The position numbers and the translations under genes are program-made. Below the pieces are notes generated by a model, which was given only the letters and a program-made list of their open reading frames with translations, had not been told where the DNA came from and ran no database searches. A DNA stretch of 64,000 nucleotides, from NCBI GenBank assembly GCA_000727475.1, contig KL647292.1, forward strand, positions 4,225,132 to 4,289,131, in the 5' to 3' direction. This document shows, piece after piece, positions 35,040 to 49,700 of the stretch; the stretch's first letter is position 1; every line of letters begins with the position of its first letter. Source of the stretch: Sarcocystis neurona (taxonomy: Eukaryota; Apicomplexa; Conoidasida; Eucoccidiorida; Sarcocystidae).

Positions 35040-38000
35040 TACAAACCACGCATAGTTGTGTGTGTCGCCTGCGGACCTCACTATCCAGTTGCGTACGTGG
35101 TCACGTGTAAATAATTGTATCCACAGACACATAAATATTTCGCGTGCGCACACAGTGTATAGTCGTGCAAGCTCAGCAGATGTTCTGGTGATGCGTAACA
35201 CACACAATACAGTTACACGCCGGCTTTCGGTGTTCGCAGCCTTTCCGATAATGTTGTGCGCAAAGTAGGGTCGATTGAGAGTGTGTCTCTCGGATGCCTG
35301 GCCCTTCTTGGTGACTGCTTTTGCTGCTGTTCTCCAGAAACTTCAGCTGTAGCGACGCACCGTCAAAGAAACGCGTGCTCTACTCGTGTGACACTAACAT
35401 GTTGTAGCAGCGGTGCCTGTGCTCGTCAAGCAGCAAAAGACAGCATACGAACACGCGACTACTTTTATAACTGCTTCTATTATGACTACCCTTCTTCATT
35501 TGTGATTGACCTTACTGCTGCTGCGCATGTGCCGTTGCTTCACATCGCGCATTTTCCACTATCATCTTGCAATGCTGACTGTACACATCAATGCTGCTGC
35601 AGCTTCCCTGCACGCTCCACGCTTCCTAGATACTTGCGCGGTCTTTAAACTCTCTTTCTTTGTGCACGTGCGTGAACGTTTCTTCAACACTACAAAATGT
35701 AGAGCTGTTCCTTTTGTGAGAGCTAACGATGAACAAAAAGGGACTCAACATGTAAACGCCTGCTGCGGGTGTAGGCCTCTGTATAACAGTGTATACACCA
35801 AGTAGTTGACGTGTCAACTGCTGCATCCGCACAAAGTTTTGTATGCATCTCTGAATCCGTATCTGCGCGTAGGTGTGAGCCCGTCAGTGTGTAGTACGCT
35901 CTCCAGTATACCCGTATCCGTTTGTCATATATAGTTTACACTCGCATTCATGCACGTACACGGAAATGCTGAGTACATTCCGAGACAAGCAATTCGTCTC
36001 CAGAGAACGTTCGTATCCACGTAGGTAGCTGATACCATGTCTGCCTCTGCACTCAGTTTTAGTACGCTGAGCAGTTGCCACCTCAGCAATCGAATGGAAG
36101 GGTGGAACAGGACATCTGCGTCCTAAAGGAAAGATGTAAATCGTGGGAAACACTCGATTGCGATCGTATTATGTCGCGACGACGGACGAAAGCAGAGGTA
36201 GGACGAACACGCGTGTGAATTCAACTTGATGTGAGCGCCCTTTCTATTGTATGCGGCTTTGCGCTTGTGGAGGAGGGGAGGACGTTATCAGGAGGTCGGA
36301 TGCGGCTAGTGCCTGAGTAACCGCGGGAATAGCACACTTTGTGGAGGAGCGTGTGTACTGACGGAAAAAGGCCAAAACACAACAGATACATTTGCAGAAC
36401 TACGCGCGAAGTTAGCTACAAAATGTACGTGCGCGAATAAACGTATACATGTTTATAGCGGCACATCGGAAAGACGACGGTCCGGGAGGGGCGCAAACTA
36501 CTAGAGCTGCGGAAGTTTAAAACGAGCGACCACATAGTCTGCACACGCAAAAAAGGAGCCGTGCCCTGCCCTCAAATTCAAGATCACGCCGTACTGCATG
36601 AAGCCGCTACCGGCAGCTAGTGACGCATCTCTTTTGGTTGTTGCAGTCGACCTCCGACGTACGGAAACAACGTACAGGAGACAGAGGGCCTGCTTCCATG
36701 CACGAAGTCACTCCTGCAGCGGCGCTATTGGTGCAGCAAGGCTCCTTCTGTGTGAGGATGCGCTGAGCAACTAAGCAACTCCTGCAATATCGAAGTCGCG
36801 TGCTCAGCTGCCGTCGACACTCCTAGAGATGTTTTGCCATTGGTGTGCGTTGCAGCAAATACGCGTCTGACGGAAATCAGAGCAGCGGCGACGATAAGCA
36901 GCAGCTCTGAGTCACTGCACAGATGCGGCTAACGTGCAGGCAGCTGCTGCAAACCCGATACGGCCTGCAACAGCGAACACTACAGAGAGAAGCAGATGCC
37001 AAGGATTGTGGGGAGAACGACGACACGGACGCAAGTTCTAATCTGCTTCCTCAGCTTCGTTACACCTTACAGCGCAAACGTAGTCCCAGCACGCTTCTTC
37101 GCGGGCGCTGTCGACCGGGCCGCGCTGCTCCAGTATTGCTTGTTTCGCCGACGGTCCCGCTGTGGTTGGTGGCACGGCTACTAAAGTCCCTTCGTTAAAC
37201 ACAGGAGGGCGAGGCTTTCCAGATATGCTAGTGTCATACAGATGCCGTGCGGCAGTGAAGGGGAGCTCCGCCGAAATCGTACAAGTGATCTATTCCCGGC
37301 CCCCTCTTTCGAGTGTCCTTCCACTTCGGGAAGAATGGTGCTGCTCTTCTTTGTGCTGCGCCCAGCATGTCGTTCCATCACGTCATCTCTAGCGAAAGCT
37401 ATTACCATTATTTTGGAGGTACACAGTACCAGCGGCAGGAATCTAAGACTCGGGGGCCCGTACTGGACAACGCGGCAGCCTGCTATCGCGTACGCTTTGC
37501 CACTCTCAGGATGACATGTTTTTAGCATACGCGAGCAACATACGCTAAGGGCCTACATCATTAGCAATAATGTTGAGAGTTCTTAGCGTTGGTGCAGTAC
37601 TAATTGTATATCAAACCACGACGCTTAGTAGAATTACGCAGTATGTACGTGTAAACATCTGCCCCCCTCTACGTGTCCTGAAGTTTGTACCCAGTGTGTG
37701 TATACGTCGTATTTATGTGGCGGCGTCTATGTGCGTCTCTTTGTGCGTCGGGATTCGTGCTAGACCCACTGAGAGTACGTCGCGGAGGTAGACTCGTTCT
37801 CGTGTCTTACCACAGCGGAGTTTCAACCGTGTCGCAGACGTCTCACATAGTATATGTGCATGTAGGAGATAGTGACTCGAAGTCCTGTGTTCCAAATCGT
37901 ACGCCAGAAAATATAACGTCGTTTTCAAGTTTAGACGGGCGGATTCTACGCGCGTAAGCGGCGTACTCCGGCACTACGGTATTTATCTATGCGTGCAGTC

Positions 38001-40778
38001 TCTCAGTTTGAGAGGAAACCCCACATCGCCTCAGGTCTGTTTCCCGGACAGCCCGAACTGGTGATATATGCGTACAATCTCTCACTTTAGGAGGAAAGCA
38101 CACATTCCCTTGAATCTGCTTCACGGAGAGCCCAACACGTTGAGGAAGAGAGACGCGGGGACCGCGTTGGAATCGTGTGCGGTCGCTGTGAGCCGACACC
38201 CGAAACTACTACCAAAACCGGCGATTTGTCGAGCCGGGACACAGCCAGACTGCACGCCTATGCTGTGAACGAAAGCGTGAGACTAGCACCCACGAACGAC
38301 GACTTATGACTGCTCAGGCACGGAAGACTGCGATAAAACATCTGACGCGTATCCAGCCAGTCTCAAAAAGTTGGAAGATCTCTACGCAGTGTCTTCACCT
38401 TAACGTGGCTTGAATGTTCCATGAACACAGCGGACTTTTACTTCTGCAGCCCCTCCTCAGGCTGTTTTCGCAGGTGGGGTTTGTGCTACGCTGGCTTCCG
38501 TCGCTGTCAACACGGTTTGTCGTTACGGCTGCTGCGCGGAGTTCGCCGTCGCTGCTGCCGTGGGTGCCTCACTCTGCGCAAGATCAGGCAAGGGTGCATG
38601 TGGCCTCTGACCAGGAACCCTCCGTAAGAACATTCCGCTAAAGAAACACCAGTCTTGTCTGTTTCTCCCATTGTTACGTAGATATACAGTATAAGAGTAA
38701 GTACTTCGTTCTGCCTCCCGCGTGCCCGATCGCTTTGTTCGCATTTATAAGTGTAGACGCTCTGGGTCGAGTGCCTGAAAGCCGTACTTCACAGTAATCG
38801 GTTTGTCTGCTTCTGCCTGCGAGGATAATAAGAGACGCACACCAACCACAAATTACTACTCCTGAGCGAGTGTCCGCCCTCCCCACCCAAAAATGTCATC
38901 AGCCAGGAATCTTCTGTCACTTCACCTCCTCGCTACCCGCAGCCACCCAGAAACAGGCGTGTGCACATCCGCAGATAGTCCGACGTTCTCTTTTCTGCGA
39001 GTTCCCACATTCTTAAACTACACCCACCCATCTGTCTACGAACGTATCCGTCAGTCTGCCCACCTCCACATGCATTCAAGCACCGAGGCGTAAGCATTTG
39101 TACAGGCTCTCCTACAACACACCCATACACGCGTAGACGCAAGTTTAGGCTGGTTGCACTGAAGCAGTGTCTCCACGCAGCGTTAACTAATCGTGCCGGA
39201 CAGCGGAAAAGGCTTTGTAGCAGGGCTAGAGCTCTTGATTCGAAACCACCTGTATCAACAAACTGGTCTGCCAGTTTCTTCAACCGGTTCTTCAGCCGGA
39301 TCACTGCCACCACCACCACCGTCTCCGCTCTCCTCCGCGTTCGGTTTATTGGGATTATCGTTTCGACTACTGTGTGTCCTCTCCCTTTTACATGAGACTT
39401 CTTAACCCCAAAGAAATATGAGTCATTTCGGCACGCAGCTTCAACTTTTGTGTCGCAGCTCATCTTCTTCAAAGCACCGTAGGGTTGTCGATCGATCCTA
39501 TTCTCCGAAACGCGTGTGCACGAAAGATAGGCGCCCTCAGCACCGGACACAAGAATACACCCGGGGGTGTGCAGCTGTGCATGACTGTTGGAGTGTACAT
39601 ACACCCCCTCAGTACAACGTTCTGGCACAAGTCTGTGTCCTACTTCCGTGTCTGTCGTGCCTTCGTGAACCGAGAAACGTCTATACAAATGTATACTAGT
39701 CCGGAGAAACACGTACAGAAGCAAGTTTTTCAGTCTGAACAAACTGCAGTTTAGACTCTTTCTGCTCTCCAGTGTCTCTTCCCTTCCTCACGCCGCACCT
39801 CCATGTCGCTTCCTCCATTAACTGCCCTTTCTCTGCCTACGCCCTCTTTTCCTCTGCGAGACCACCTCTGCAACAATCGGATCAAGCACTCTCCATCCCC
39901 TGCGAGGTGCTGCCTGCTGCTGGGCATGTCTGTGCGTCCTATCAATCTGCTGCTGCTTCTTCTACAGCTGCTTGTTGAAGAGATTGATATTTTCTTCTTT
40001 CTCGCTTTCTGTCTCCCTTTTCTTCTCTCTCTCTCTCCCTCTCCCTGTCTCCTCAGCATTCGTCAGCCGCTGTCACAACTCCACAGGAACCACCCACAGC
40101 GCACGGCGGTCTTCTGCAGTCACAAGAACGCAACTGTTGCAGCACGTGAATGCTCGTGCAGGTCCACCTCGTCCTGTTCTACTTCAGATTCTGTTCTCTG
40201 TGTTCTGTCTCCTGCTGCGTCGCCACGCTGGCTGTTTTTTTGTTTGCTCGACCTCTGCTTACACCGTTGCGTCTCGTCGACGCCTTCGGGTAAAGAATAA
40301 ACAGTATTCTCGTAGCCGCCCTGCGGCACATCTTTCAATCCACAGGCGCGTTCACTAAACTAGTGCCTTTCCGTTTCTCTTCAGGTGAAGCAAGATTCTC
40401 AGACGCCACATACCTGCCCCGCTCAGCTAACTCCCTTCGTTTCTTCTCCTTTTCCTCCTTTCCTGTCGCTTCGCCGTTCGTCGTATCTACCCTCAACTCG
40501 TGCGTTTCTCTGCGGTTCCTCAGCGGCCCCTCTGCCCCAAGTCTTACTTCACGCCGCACAGTAAAAACACCCCATACGTTAGAATGTACACATGCTTTCC
40601 AGATGAAAACGCGTCCCGCAAAAGAAATGAAGCAACGTTCTCTTTTGTGGAAGAAGAAAAAGAACAGAGGGGCAACACATTCGCCAGAGAGCAGGACGCA
40701 ACAGAGTGGAAGCTGGTCTGCAGTAGATAGAAAAGGCCCCTGCAAGCATGTTTGGTCTTCCCAAGTAGTAGGACCTAC
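35040..40778. other. Convergent intergenic stretch, no supported gene
   Basis: This lies between the 3' ends of the methyltransferase (plus) and the coiled-coil gene (minus). I see no assignable gene. It contains a 79-bp tandem duplication (37988-38137), a TC-rich stretch (39770-40060) and some charged open frames near 40335-40560 and 38933-39300 on the minus strand. Those frames could be 3' exons of the coiled-coil gene but could not be joined in phase. Confidence 0.4.
37988..38137. repeat. Imperfect tandem duplication, 79-bp period
   Basis: About 70 bp starting TATGCGTGCAGTCTCTCA at 37988 recurs from 38067 as TATGCGTACAATCTCTCA. Shared blocks continue through GAGGAAA, the ACATC/ACATT region and the GAGAGCCC/GACAGCCC end. 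Confidence 0.75.
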
Positions 40779-43700
40779 GGAACGTGATGTAGGGCGACTG
40801 CGACGACCCAGCTGTTCTTCTCTGTAGGTGGTCAGGTATGTGCGCACGGCTGCTTCTTCCATATCCGAGACACCTTTCTCCAGCAGGAGCTGTGTTACAC
40901 CTTTTACTAGGGTTTCCTCGTACAGCTCGCACTCCAGCTCCACCTGGAAGAAGAAAGACGATCGGAGAACCAGAACATTTTGTCTTCAGTAGAAGCAGCG
41001 GGGCAAAGGAAAAGCGGAAGCAACATTGTCGGCAGACTTGGCAGAAAAGGACGCCGGAAGAGCTGGCACACTCTGCAAACGCGAGAGACACGGAAGTCTA
41101 CGTTTCGCGAGTAAAGTCGAAAACGTCACCGCGTCTCTTGATCTCTGAAGGCAGTCCACACAGCTTTCCCTTCTCTCTTTGAGACCCGGCTGTGAGAAGG
41201 ACAGAGTCGCCGCAGCAAAAAGGGGAATTTATTCTCCCCCAAACGTCCGTCGAAGAAGAAAAAACTTTGCGTGGCGCAGAGGAAGACTTCCCTTTTTTCT
41301 TTTACGCAAAGGAAAACAGTCTAGAGACAGTGGCACCCAGAAGTTGTTCGTTCAGAAAGTTAACCGAACTTCACACAAAAAGTGCCAGTCCTCAGAAAAG
41401 GTAGGAGGCGGTTTCTGTTGCGTCGGCAGCGTCAGACAGGAACCACACGGGAATGAAACAGACTTTTTCGAGTGGTCCTCGCCAGCTGTCAAAAAAACAA
41501 ACCCAAGTGCACACCGCTTTGCTGAAGAGAGTCAAGTGCACCTCTTGAACAGCGACCCGATGACTGCTACCAGGACAGCGTCGAATATGTGTCGTGTACA
41601 TGTGTACGTCTTCCGTGCGACGGAAGCTGCACGTGTGCGTCACTATCTCTTCTTTGTCTGGTGGGAACTGTCTCGTGCTGAGAGGCGTTTCTTTGTAGTA
41701 GCTCTCTACAACCGCTGCAAAAAAACGTCCTCGGCGGCTGCTGAAATGGTCGACGGCAGACAGAAGAAGAAGCACGAATGTTCGTCCAAGGCATTACGTG
41801 TCTGGCTCGGGCAGAAGCTGCAGCTATGCACGAGGAGGGGGAGAAGAAGCGGACGAAGCAGTAGAGTTCGTTTTATGGGTCAGAGTGTTCAGCGAGCAGA
41901 AACTTTGCTGAGATACTTTTCACAGATAGAGTGGGGCAGAGTGTCCAGCAAAAGAAAACTTCTGGTGAGATACTTTCCAGTGGTGACTTCTCATCTCGAG
42001 ATTACGGAAGAAGAGAAAGAAGCAGAGCCCGAGAAAAGGAGAAGCGACGGTGGACAACTGCAGGGGTGGAAGTAGAATATTTGGCTTTTCATCAAGAAAG
42101 GGTAAGGAATTCAAATTCCTTAGGTGACTCGCGCGACATTCGCGGCTGATCATAGAGACTGATATACATATGTGTATGCCTCTTCGCCTATCTCTGTGTG
42201 AGTACATCTCTAGGGGTAGTGCGCAGTTGATCACGTCTACAAGTTCACACGTGGGCGTGTGTGTACGTGTGAACTGGATTCAGCCGGAAATGTCCGCAAA
42301 AATACATAGAGAAGCAAATGCGAGGGGACCCCACCTTCTTCTGCACTTCAATCATCAGCTGACTGTAGCGGTACCGCTCTTCTTCGAGCTGCTGCTTCAA
42401 GCGTCCGTATGCCTCTCGCACAGTCGCAACGCGGTCTTCCGCTTCCTGCGGAGCAGTGCAAGCACAGCAGCGCAGAAGCAGCAGCAGCAGCGCCACGGCA
42501 GCGACACGTAAAGACGTTTGGTCTCGATCTATGCGATTGCATGTATATGCATGCCCAAGAGGATTAGGAGGAGCAGTGCCAGCAACAGCGAAGGAGTGTA
42601 GAACGAAATTTTGCAGCTCGACGCAGCGGGTTATCGGCGATACAAATGGCGATTCTTTGACCCACAACAATCGCCGCCCTTTGAGAGACAGCAGAACTTT
42701 CACCGCGACACAGACAGACGTATTTGAACTACTGCTCCCTGAAGTGGCAGCAAGACGTGCGAAGGAGCAGACACAACCCCGCTGCGTAGCCCCAGTAAGC
42801 AATCCAGAAAAAATTTACACAACCCGGCGATTTGCCAGAAAGCATGAAAAAATGGCACCTGTGCCACACTTGCTGACGCAATGGTTCGCCCACCATAGAA
42901 ACAGCAAATCTGGAGGATAGAATTTTCTGACTGCCCTGCCGCGAAGAATCTCACTGCGCGAAGAAGAGACGTGAACCAGCTGCAGCGGCTGCCGCAGTGC
43001 AGTAAATTGCTGTTGCCACTTGAGAGATGTTCTTCTCGCTTTTCCTTCAAAGTGGACACAAGGTGTCAGCGACAGCTACACACTCATGCAGATGACAGAC
43101 GTGCAAACCACGTTCGCTTCCATGGGCCGCTGCCGCAGCGTCTGTCTCTGGGGGACGTGCTGCGGTTGCTGCTCGTGCACTACGCGGCGTGCGTGCGGAT
43201 ACACGCGTTGAGCGGGGGAGTTCACGAAGCACAGGATATAAACAGAAGCACCAACGCTGTCGCTGCGGCACGGCCGCACGAACCAGGGGCCGTCGGTAGA
43301 CACACAAACCTTTGCCCATGCGAAAAGTGAGTGGACGGACGATGCCCAGATGGAAACCAGGAAAGACAGACTTCCTGCGGTATCGGAGACGCACGCGCCC
43401 CGTTTCTGCAATGTACAAATGTGTAGATACAGATATACGACGGGTGGACGGAGCAGCGAGACGAGACGCCCCGGCACACCCGCAGCCTCCTCCATAGCAC
43501 CTGCCTGTGCGTGGCGCATGTCCGCGGGGTGTATATACGCAAAAACCTCGTGCCCGCAGCTCCGAGACGTGCATGCGAGCAGCCACGCAGAGAGTCACTG
43601 AGACGACGTGTGCAGACACACATATATCGAGCGGGGGAGGGGTAACCCGGCGTCTTTCCTGCTGCGGGGTTGAATGAAGAAAAGCAGTCACCAGCCTCCT

Positions 43701-46700
43701 GCTTCGTCCAGCAATCTTCTCCAGATCCCTGGTGATGGTCGTGTGTTTTTCCAGGTGCACATACATATAAGTATGTGTGTGCGTCGAAGAAGCTCCGCAC
43801 AGGTGTTCATTGCAGATAGTTCCTCCTCGATACGTAGCATACAAACAGATGCACCTATACACATACATATACATATATATGTGTATCTGTCATTCCCTCT
43901 CTCTTCCTATATATACGTGTATGCGTATATGTGTATAGGTGTGTATACTACGCGAATGCGGTGGTGGACACGCAGACATTGGCGGTGCGTCTCAACCAGC
44001 GTGTTAACACCGCACAAGCCCATAAACACACGCACAGATTTTCTACGTGCAGCAGCCGTCCATACGAATATTTGTCGAAGAAAGTCAGGAATCCGCGTGG
44101 TTTTCCTCAAAGATCAACATGCATAAAGCCGCGCTGGGGAGAGGTGCTGATGTGGGCTTCGGGCGCATGCGCGCACGTCTCGTCTTTCTCCCTTACGTTA
44201 ATGTCTGACCCTTCACTTGACTGCTGACTTTGTGTAGGGATTTTCGTCTGGTTAGCTACGTATCCTTCGAGTGCTCGATACTCGCATACCCGCCCAGACA
44301 CTGGTGTCCATACGTGTGTCTTCACATGGTCACATCTCCCCACACATAAACACAGATACGTTTCCTCCTAAATACGTAGACACTGATATCCACATTCACA
44401 GACACATATGCACATATATGTATACATATACACGTAATGGCAAACCCACACACAAATACATATATATAGAGGCACTCACATATGTATATAACTATATATG
44501 TACAAGCGTGCATACACATATATATATACGTGTGTCTGTGGTACACACGGGTGTATACGTGAGTCTATACGTTTGTGGCGGCGACGTTTGCTATGAACTC
44601 TACGAGGCCGCCAGCACCTTTCCACGCGCTTCTCTCTCTGTGCGTCAATCTTTTCCCTCCGAACAATTCTCCCTCTGCTTCTTCATTTACGTCTCAGGCA
44701 TCTCCACACACGTCCGAGAAATGCGCTGCTGAGGAATCACCGCAGCTGTACAGATAAAATGTTGGTGTGCAGAGAGGTAGCTCACCTGGACGATTAATGC
44801 GTCGAACTGCCTTCTCTCTTCGTCGACTGACTGCTCCAGCGCAGTGCTGCGCCGTCAAGCAAGGAAGCAGCAGAAATTTCCCACACATGGAGACAGAGGA
44901 GCGCGTGGTCACGTAGAACCCACTTCACAAAGACAAGTACAGAGATATACATAGAGACATACATACATATGTAGAGATGTATGCATGCTTCAACTAGCAT
45001 ACACACACACATACAGAGATACGTACATACATATATACATTCATACATACATATATACGTACATACATATATACGTACGGAGCACGGAAACACTTAGAAG
45101 CTACTCCACAAATAGACATACAGAGAGACACATATGTACATATATATATATATATATACAGGTGTATATCTGTTTACTTATGTCCACTAATATACGTACA
45201 TACCTACACGTGAGTATGGTCCCATGTATATATGTATATAGGCTTCTGCGTGCTTGTGCCTCTGTTTATATGTGTGTGTGTATTTCTACAGAGAGACATT
45301 TGTGCGTGACGGAGACACGTCACTTGTAGGAGCAAGTTTGTTGTTTACGGAAGTGCAGGCACGTCTCCTCTCGTCTCACTTTTGCAGATATTTCGATCTA
45401 CTCAGCGAGAGCTGCGTTAGTTACCGGCTGTCTGTACACCCGAAGAGAGGAACACGAAGAGGCGACGCCTGCCTCCGCACGTCCCTCTCCGTCTCGTCCA
45501 TAGCACCCTACCACACACGACTTTCTTCGTTTCTTCTTCAAGGCCCACCGCCGTGCGCACCTCACTGCAAAGTTGTGGCGCTATTCACCCGAGGCGAATC
45601 TTTCCCCTACGTGATGAACAAAAATGACCCGCGGCGTTGGCTGCACCCCCGACATGCTGCCGTTGCCTGCAGGGAGTCTTCACACATCCTCCCTGAGCAA
45701 CAACTTGCAGATCGAGAAGGTTCACTAGGAAGGCCATTTCAAATGAATGAAGCGGATGTCTGTACAAAAACGAGCAGCCTTCTAATTCAACTTCGAGATT
45801 TTCTGCACGCAGAAAACACACTTTCGCTCAAGGAGTGTGTGACCGGTATCAATACTCGCGACACTACTTCAACCACGTCCTTCTCGAGCGTTTTTCCACA
45901 ACCCGCACGCGTGTGGCAGACAAAAGACGCATAATGAAGTCGGACTGCAGCACACAAACTCGAAAAGACTGAAGAAACGAAAAAAAAAGTGTGAAGAAAC
46001 GCCGCCTGGATCTCTGGCTGCACACGGGCGTACTGCGGCGGGGGAATTACTACTGGCACGCCCACGGCCTGGTACGCAGCGGGATACTACACAGCGGATA
46101 GGCTCTCGATGTATGCGGCTGTAAACATAGAAGGAACGATCTACAGAAGCGCTGCACATATACACATATATACAGACACATATTTGTGTAGACGTGCGTG
46201 CACACAAATAAGGATAGATGTGTGCGTGTACACATATACGTGCATGTACACCGGTAGCTACATATGTAGACAAAAAATTTGTAGCTATCCGTGACTTCTA
46301 CACTTAGGAAGACGTCGTATTTTGGGGACGAAAATGACGTTCTCGGTCTCGGGGCAAACCCGTGCCATGTCTGTCTTCGCCGCTGTTACTCTTTACAAAG
46401 GGTGGCCACATATCTGCGTACACATATATACATATACACACACACAGGTGTACAGAGGTATACGTGGTGGAGAAAATGTCCCAGCGAAACTCACTACTTC
46501 TGAGTCAGTTGCTCCTTCTCCTCTTGTGCTGCCTTCTGCGCCTGCTGCGCAAGGACGCGATATTGCTCGAGTGCAGCCTGCAGCACACAAGCAGAAACCC
46601 AAGACTTTCTTCTCTGCTTCTTTCGTCTGTGGACAGAGGGAGCTACAGAGACATACCCGTGTACCCATGTATACACACACATATACACATAGAATACACG

Positions 46701-49700
46701 TGTTCAGCTAGACAAGCTTACAGACACGCAGAATACATATATCCATACGTCAACACAAATACCTATGCAGATATGCGCACACGCGTACAAACTTTACAGA
46801 ACTTTATACATGGAGATATATGGATCGATCCACGCAGACAGACACACAGACATACACACATATCAACAGACATACAGGTATGGATATATATACACGCACA
46901 GACGAGAGGGAAGTTATATACAGCCACAAACATGCAAATGGACAGGAAAACATACACGTGTACACACGTATGTATACATACATTTTTGCATAGATATATA
47001 GACGCACAGAAACACAGGTGATCTGCGTAGACGTGCAGACGTTGAGGCTGGTGCCACATTTCTCAAACTTCTTTCGTGTCGTCAGCAGAACAAAAGAACC
47101 ACCTGTCCACCTCTCTGTTTTGTTCTTCCTGAGGCCCCCCCGCGCTGTGTGTGTGTCTCATAGACCGGCGTCACGCAGCGCGTACTGCACAGCCCTCTGG
47201 TTTCTGGCCTTCACACGAAGTGGCCTGCCTCCCCTCCTCTATGCCCGCACGCACAGAGACACAGAAGTAGGATTCCGGACGAGCGAAGCGGCTCGTAGGT
47301 ATATTTTCTGTCTCGTTATCCCACCAACACGCAGAGACGACCCCGCAGACACGTGACGCGACTTGCCGAGATCCTCCTCCCCACCTCCTTCTACCACGGC
47401 TCACAGTCACCACCTGCGAACACACAGATGTGTAGTGCGTTTCTGATAAGGTCGTTTTCGCCGTCTTCTTTTCTTTCTTTTCCTCTCTTCTTCTTTTGCT
47501 GCATGCGCTGCTGCGGTCGGGATGCTTCGGATCGGCAGGCGCGCGTGGCTGCAAGGACACACTGCGTTAGGGCTGCTGTTGCGATAGTTTCTGAGAACTG
47601 TTGCCATTCCTCCCGCACGTAACTACCCTCCTGCACGCCCTCTGCGTTATGAAGTCCGTCACATTTGCCTTCCCACTTCGGGGCCTTTTTTCTCTCTCTC
47701 CCTCTTTTTCTCTCTACCCAGGTTCATCTCTGCGGCGCGCTTTCAAAGTCGGTTCCCCCAACGAAGGATAGAGCAAGAAGCATGTGAAGAAGACGGAGAA
47801 GAGCTCCAGCGACTACGTAGGGAGGAGTCGTGGAATGTTGCACTGTAGGCAGTCGTGCTGTCCGTGTTCTGTCCGTGTTAATGTGGGGACGTGGTGCTGG
47901 GAGAGTAAAATAGTCTTCCACGAAGATTCACACGGACTGACTTCTTCGCCTCTCTGCTGCGTACGCGCGCCCTCAGGCAGTATCTTCGACGAGGGATAGA
48001 AAGGCGCATTTCTTCGGCGCCAGATTCTCTGAAGGAAGACCCGGGTGTGGCACAGCAGCAGCACGTCAGACCGCCCTCCCCATCTACGGACACACCTATA
48101 CAAATCTTCGTGTAGGTACAGATGTGTATACGCGAGCTACAAAGGCAACCGAAATTCGTCCCTCTATCCCCCTCTATCTTTGCATGTGCCAAGCAAGTAC
48201 AGACTGGGCTGGGCCATACATTCCCTTCTGGCAAAGCGTGTCTCGTTGGATCCCAACACGTCTCACAGATAGGTCTACGCAGATCTACGGACTTTAGTAC
48301 TACAAACCCAGAAATACATACATATATATATATAAGGAGAATGATATATTTACACATGGGTACAACGTGCGTTAGGCTACGTAGATTCTGCGTGGGTGAA
48401 ATGGCGTGGAATCCGTCGGTCGATCAATTTCTCCTCTGTTGAGAGAAAAACTGTTTCCATTTGTGGGGTCTACAAAATTCACCTGTTCTACTGAAGAACT
48501 CGAAGGAGATACAAAAATGGCAACGGAGCCAATTACCTTTGTTCTCTCCTTCAAGTCTGCTTCAAAATTTTTGCATGCAGACTCCGCCAGCTTCCGCGCT
48601 GCCTGCCGCTCCTCGTCCACTCGGGCGCGTTCCCTCTTTGCCGCCGCAACTGCCTCCCCTGCCAGGCGCCGGTATTTTCTGCAGCAGCCGCAGCAGTGAA
48701 CCAGCGACACGAACCTCGGTAGCAGCAACAACGTCGAAAGCAGCAGCAGCAGCAGCGCCGACAGCAGCAACGCCGACGGCAGCGGGATGGAGAAACTGAC
48801 AGCAGCAGGTGGAGTCCCACCTGCGTTACGTACGTGTAGAGAAAAGGTGAGCGTTCCCGAGACCTACGTAGCAGCATTTACTATCGAGACAGACGAGGGA
48901 GAGAGGCGCGAACTTTGGGCGGTCGGTGCTGCAGCTCGAGTGTCTGCTTCTGCAGGACGTATATGAAAGTGGCCGTCGTCTACGCACCAAAGGCGTATCT
49001 AAAGAGGTTTGTCCCGCCGACTCTTGTGATAAAATTTTCAAAAGCCGCAGTGCCGCAAGAGGTCCCTGACGTGCTCACCGGCCGGGGGTACACTCCTGCT
49101 TAGCAGCAAATATATTCTCAGCTGCCTTTTACGAACTGCGCGAAGACGATCTTTACGCACCTAATAAGGAAGTCCACTTGAGTAAGCAGCCGGCGTTTAA
49201 TTTCCAGCTTTTCCTGTTGTGTGCGTTTCCGCAGCAGCGCGAGATGCTTCTCATATTCTGCGCGGAGGGCAAAGCGCCGCCTGCGTTCTTCCACCAGCAG
49301 CTGCTGCGTCTCCTGGTAGCCCGCCAAAATCTGCGCGCAGCACAGCAGGCGTCGTAGCAGAAGCCACAACAGCCGCCCGCGGCAGCGGCACCAGCACGGG
49401 ACCAGCAAACAAAGGCAGTGTGTGGAGGGAGGAGAAGAAGAAGAAAAGGAGAACGTCGACGAGGCGAAGGAGGAGGGATCGGGACAGCAACAGCCGCAGG
49501 CCGCTGACTGGCCACAGCAGCACACGGGAAACGCAGTGAACCCGAGACACCAACAGTCACACACAGGCACACCCGCTTGGCCACTTTAAAGAATTGAGAG
49601 ACGCACGCTGGCGTACACGTACCAGGCGCGCCATACACGACTATATATACGTATACATATATATATATATCTATGTATATAAGTACCTAGGTAGGTACCT

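Noticed and set aside
38933..39742. 269-codon minus-strand frame with RLKNRLKKLADQFV, considered as the last coiled-coil exon
   Set aside because: The acceptor before it gives an immediate stop in the phase left by the exon ending at 40779; it could only be used with an extra unseen exon.
41179..42075. 298-codon plus-strand open frame
   Set aside because: It lies opposite pyrimidine-rich intron DNA of the coiled-coil gene, so stops are rare on the purine-rich strand. It has no ATG at the 5' end and no domain.
43047..43874. 275-codon minus-strand open frame within a coiled-coil gene intron
   Set aside because: The flanking exons (44846-44786 and 42445-42335) already join in phase, three overlapping frames are open here, and none has coiled-coil or other protein character.
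45254..45934. 226-codon plus-strand frame, and a minus-strand NLEVELEGC segment opposite it
   Set aside because: The minus-strand segment breaks the phase between two exons that otherwise join exactly through a split Tyr codon. The plus frame has no ATG at a sensible place and no domain.
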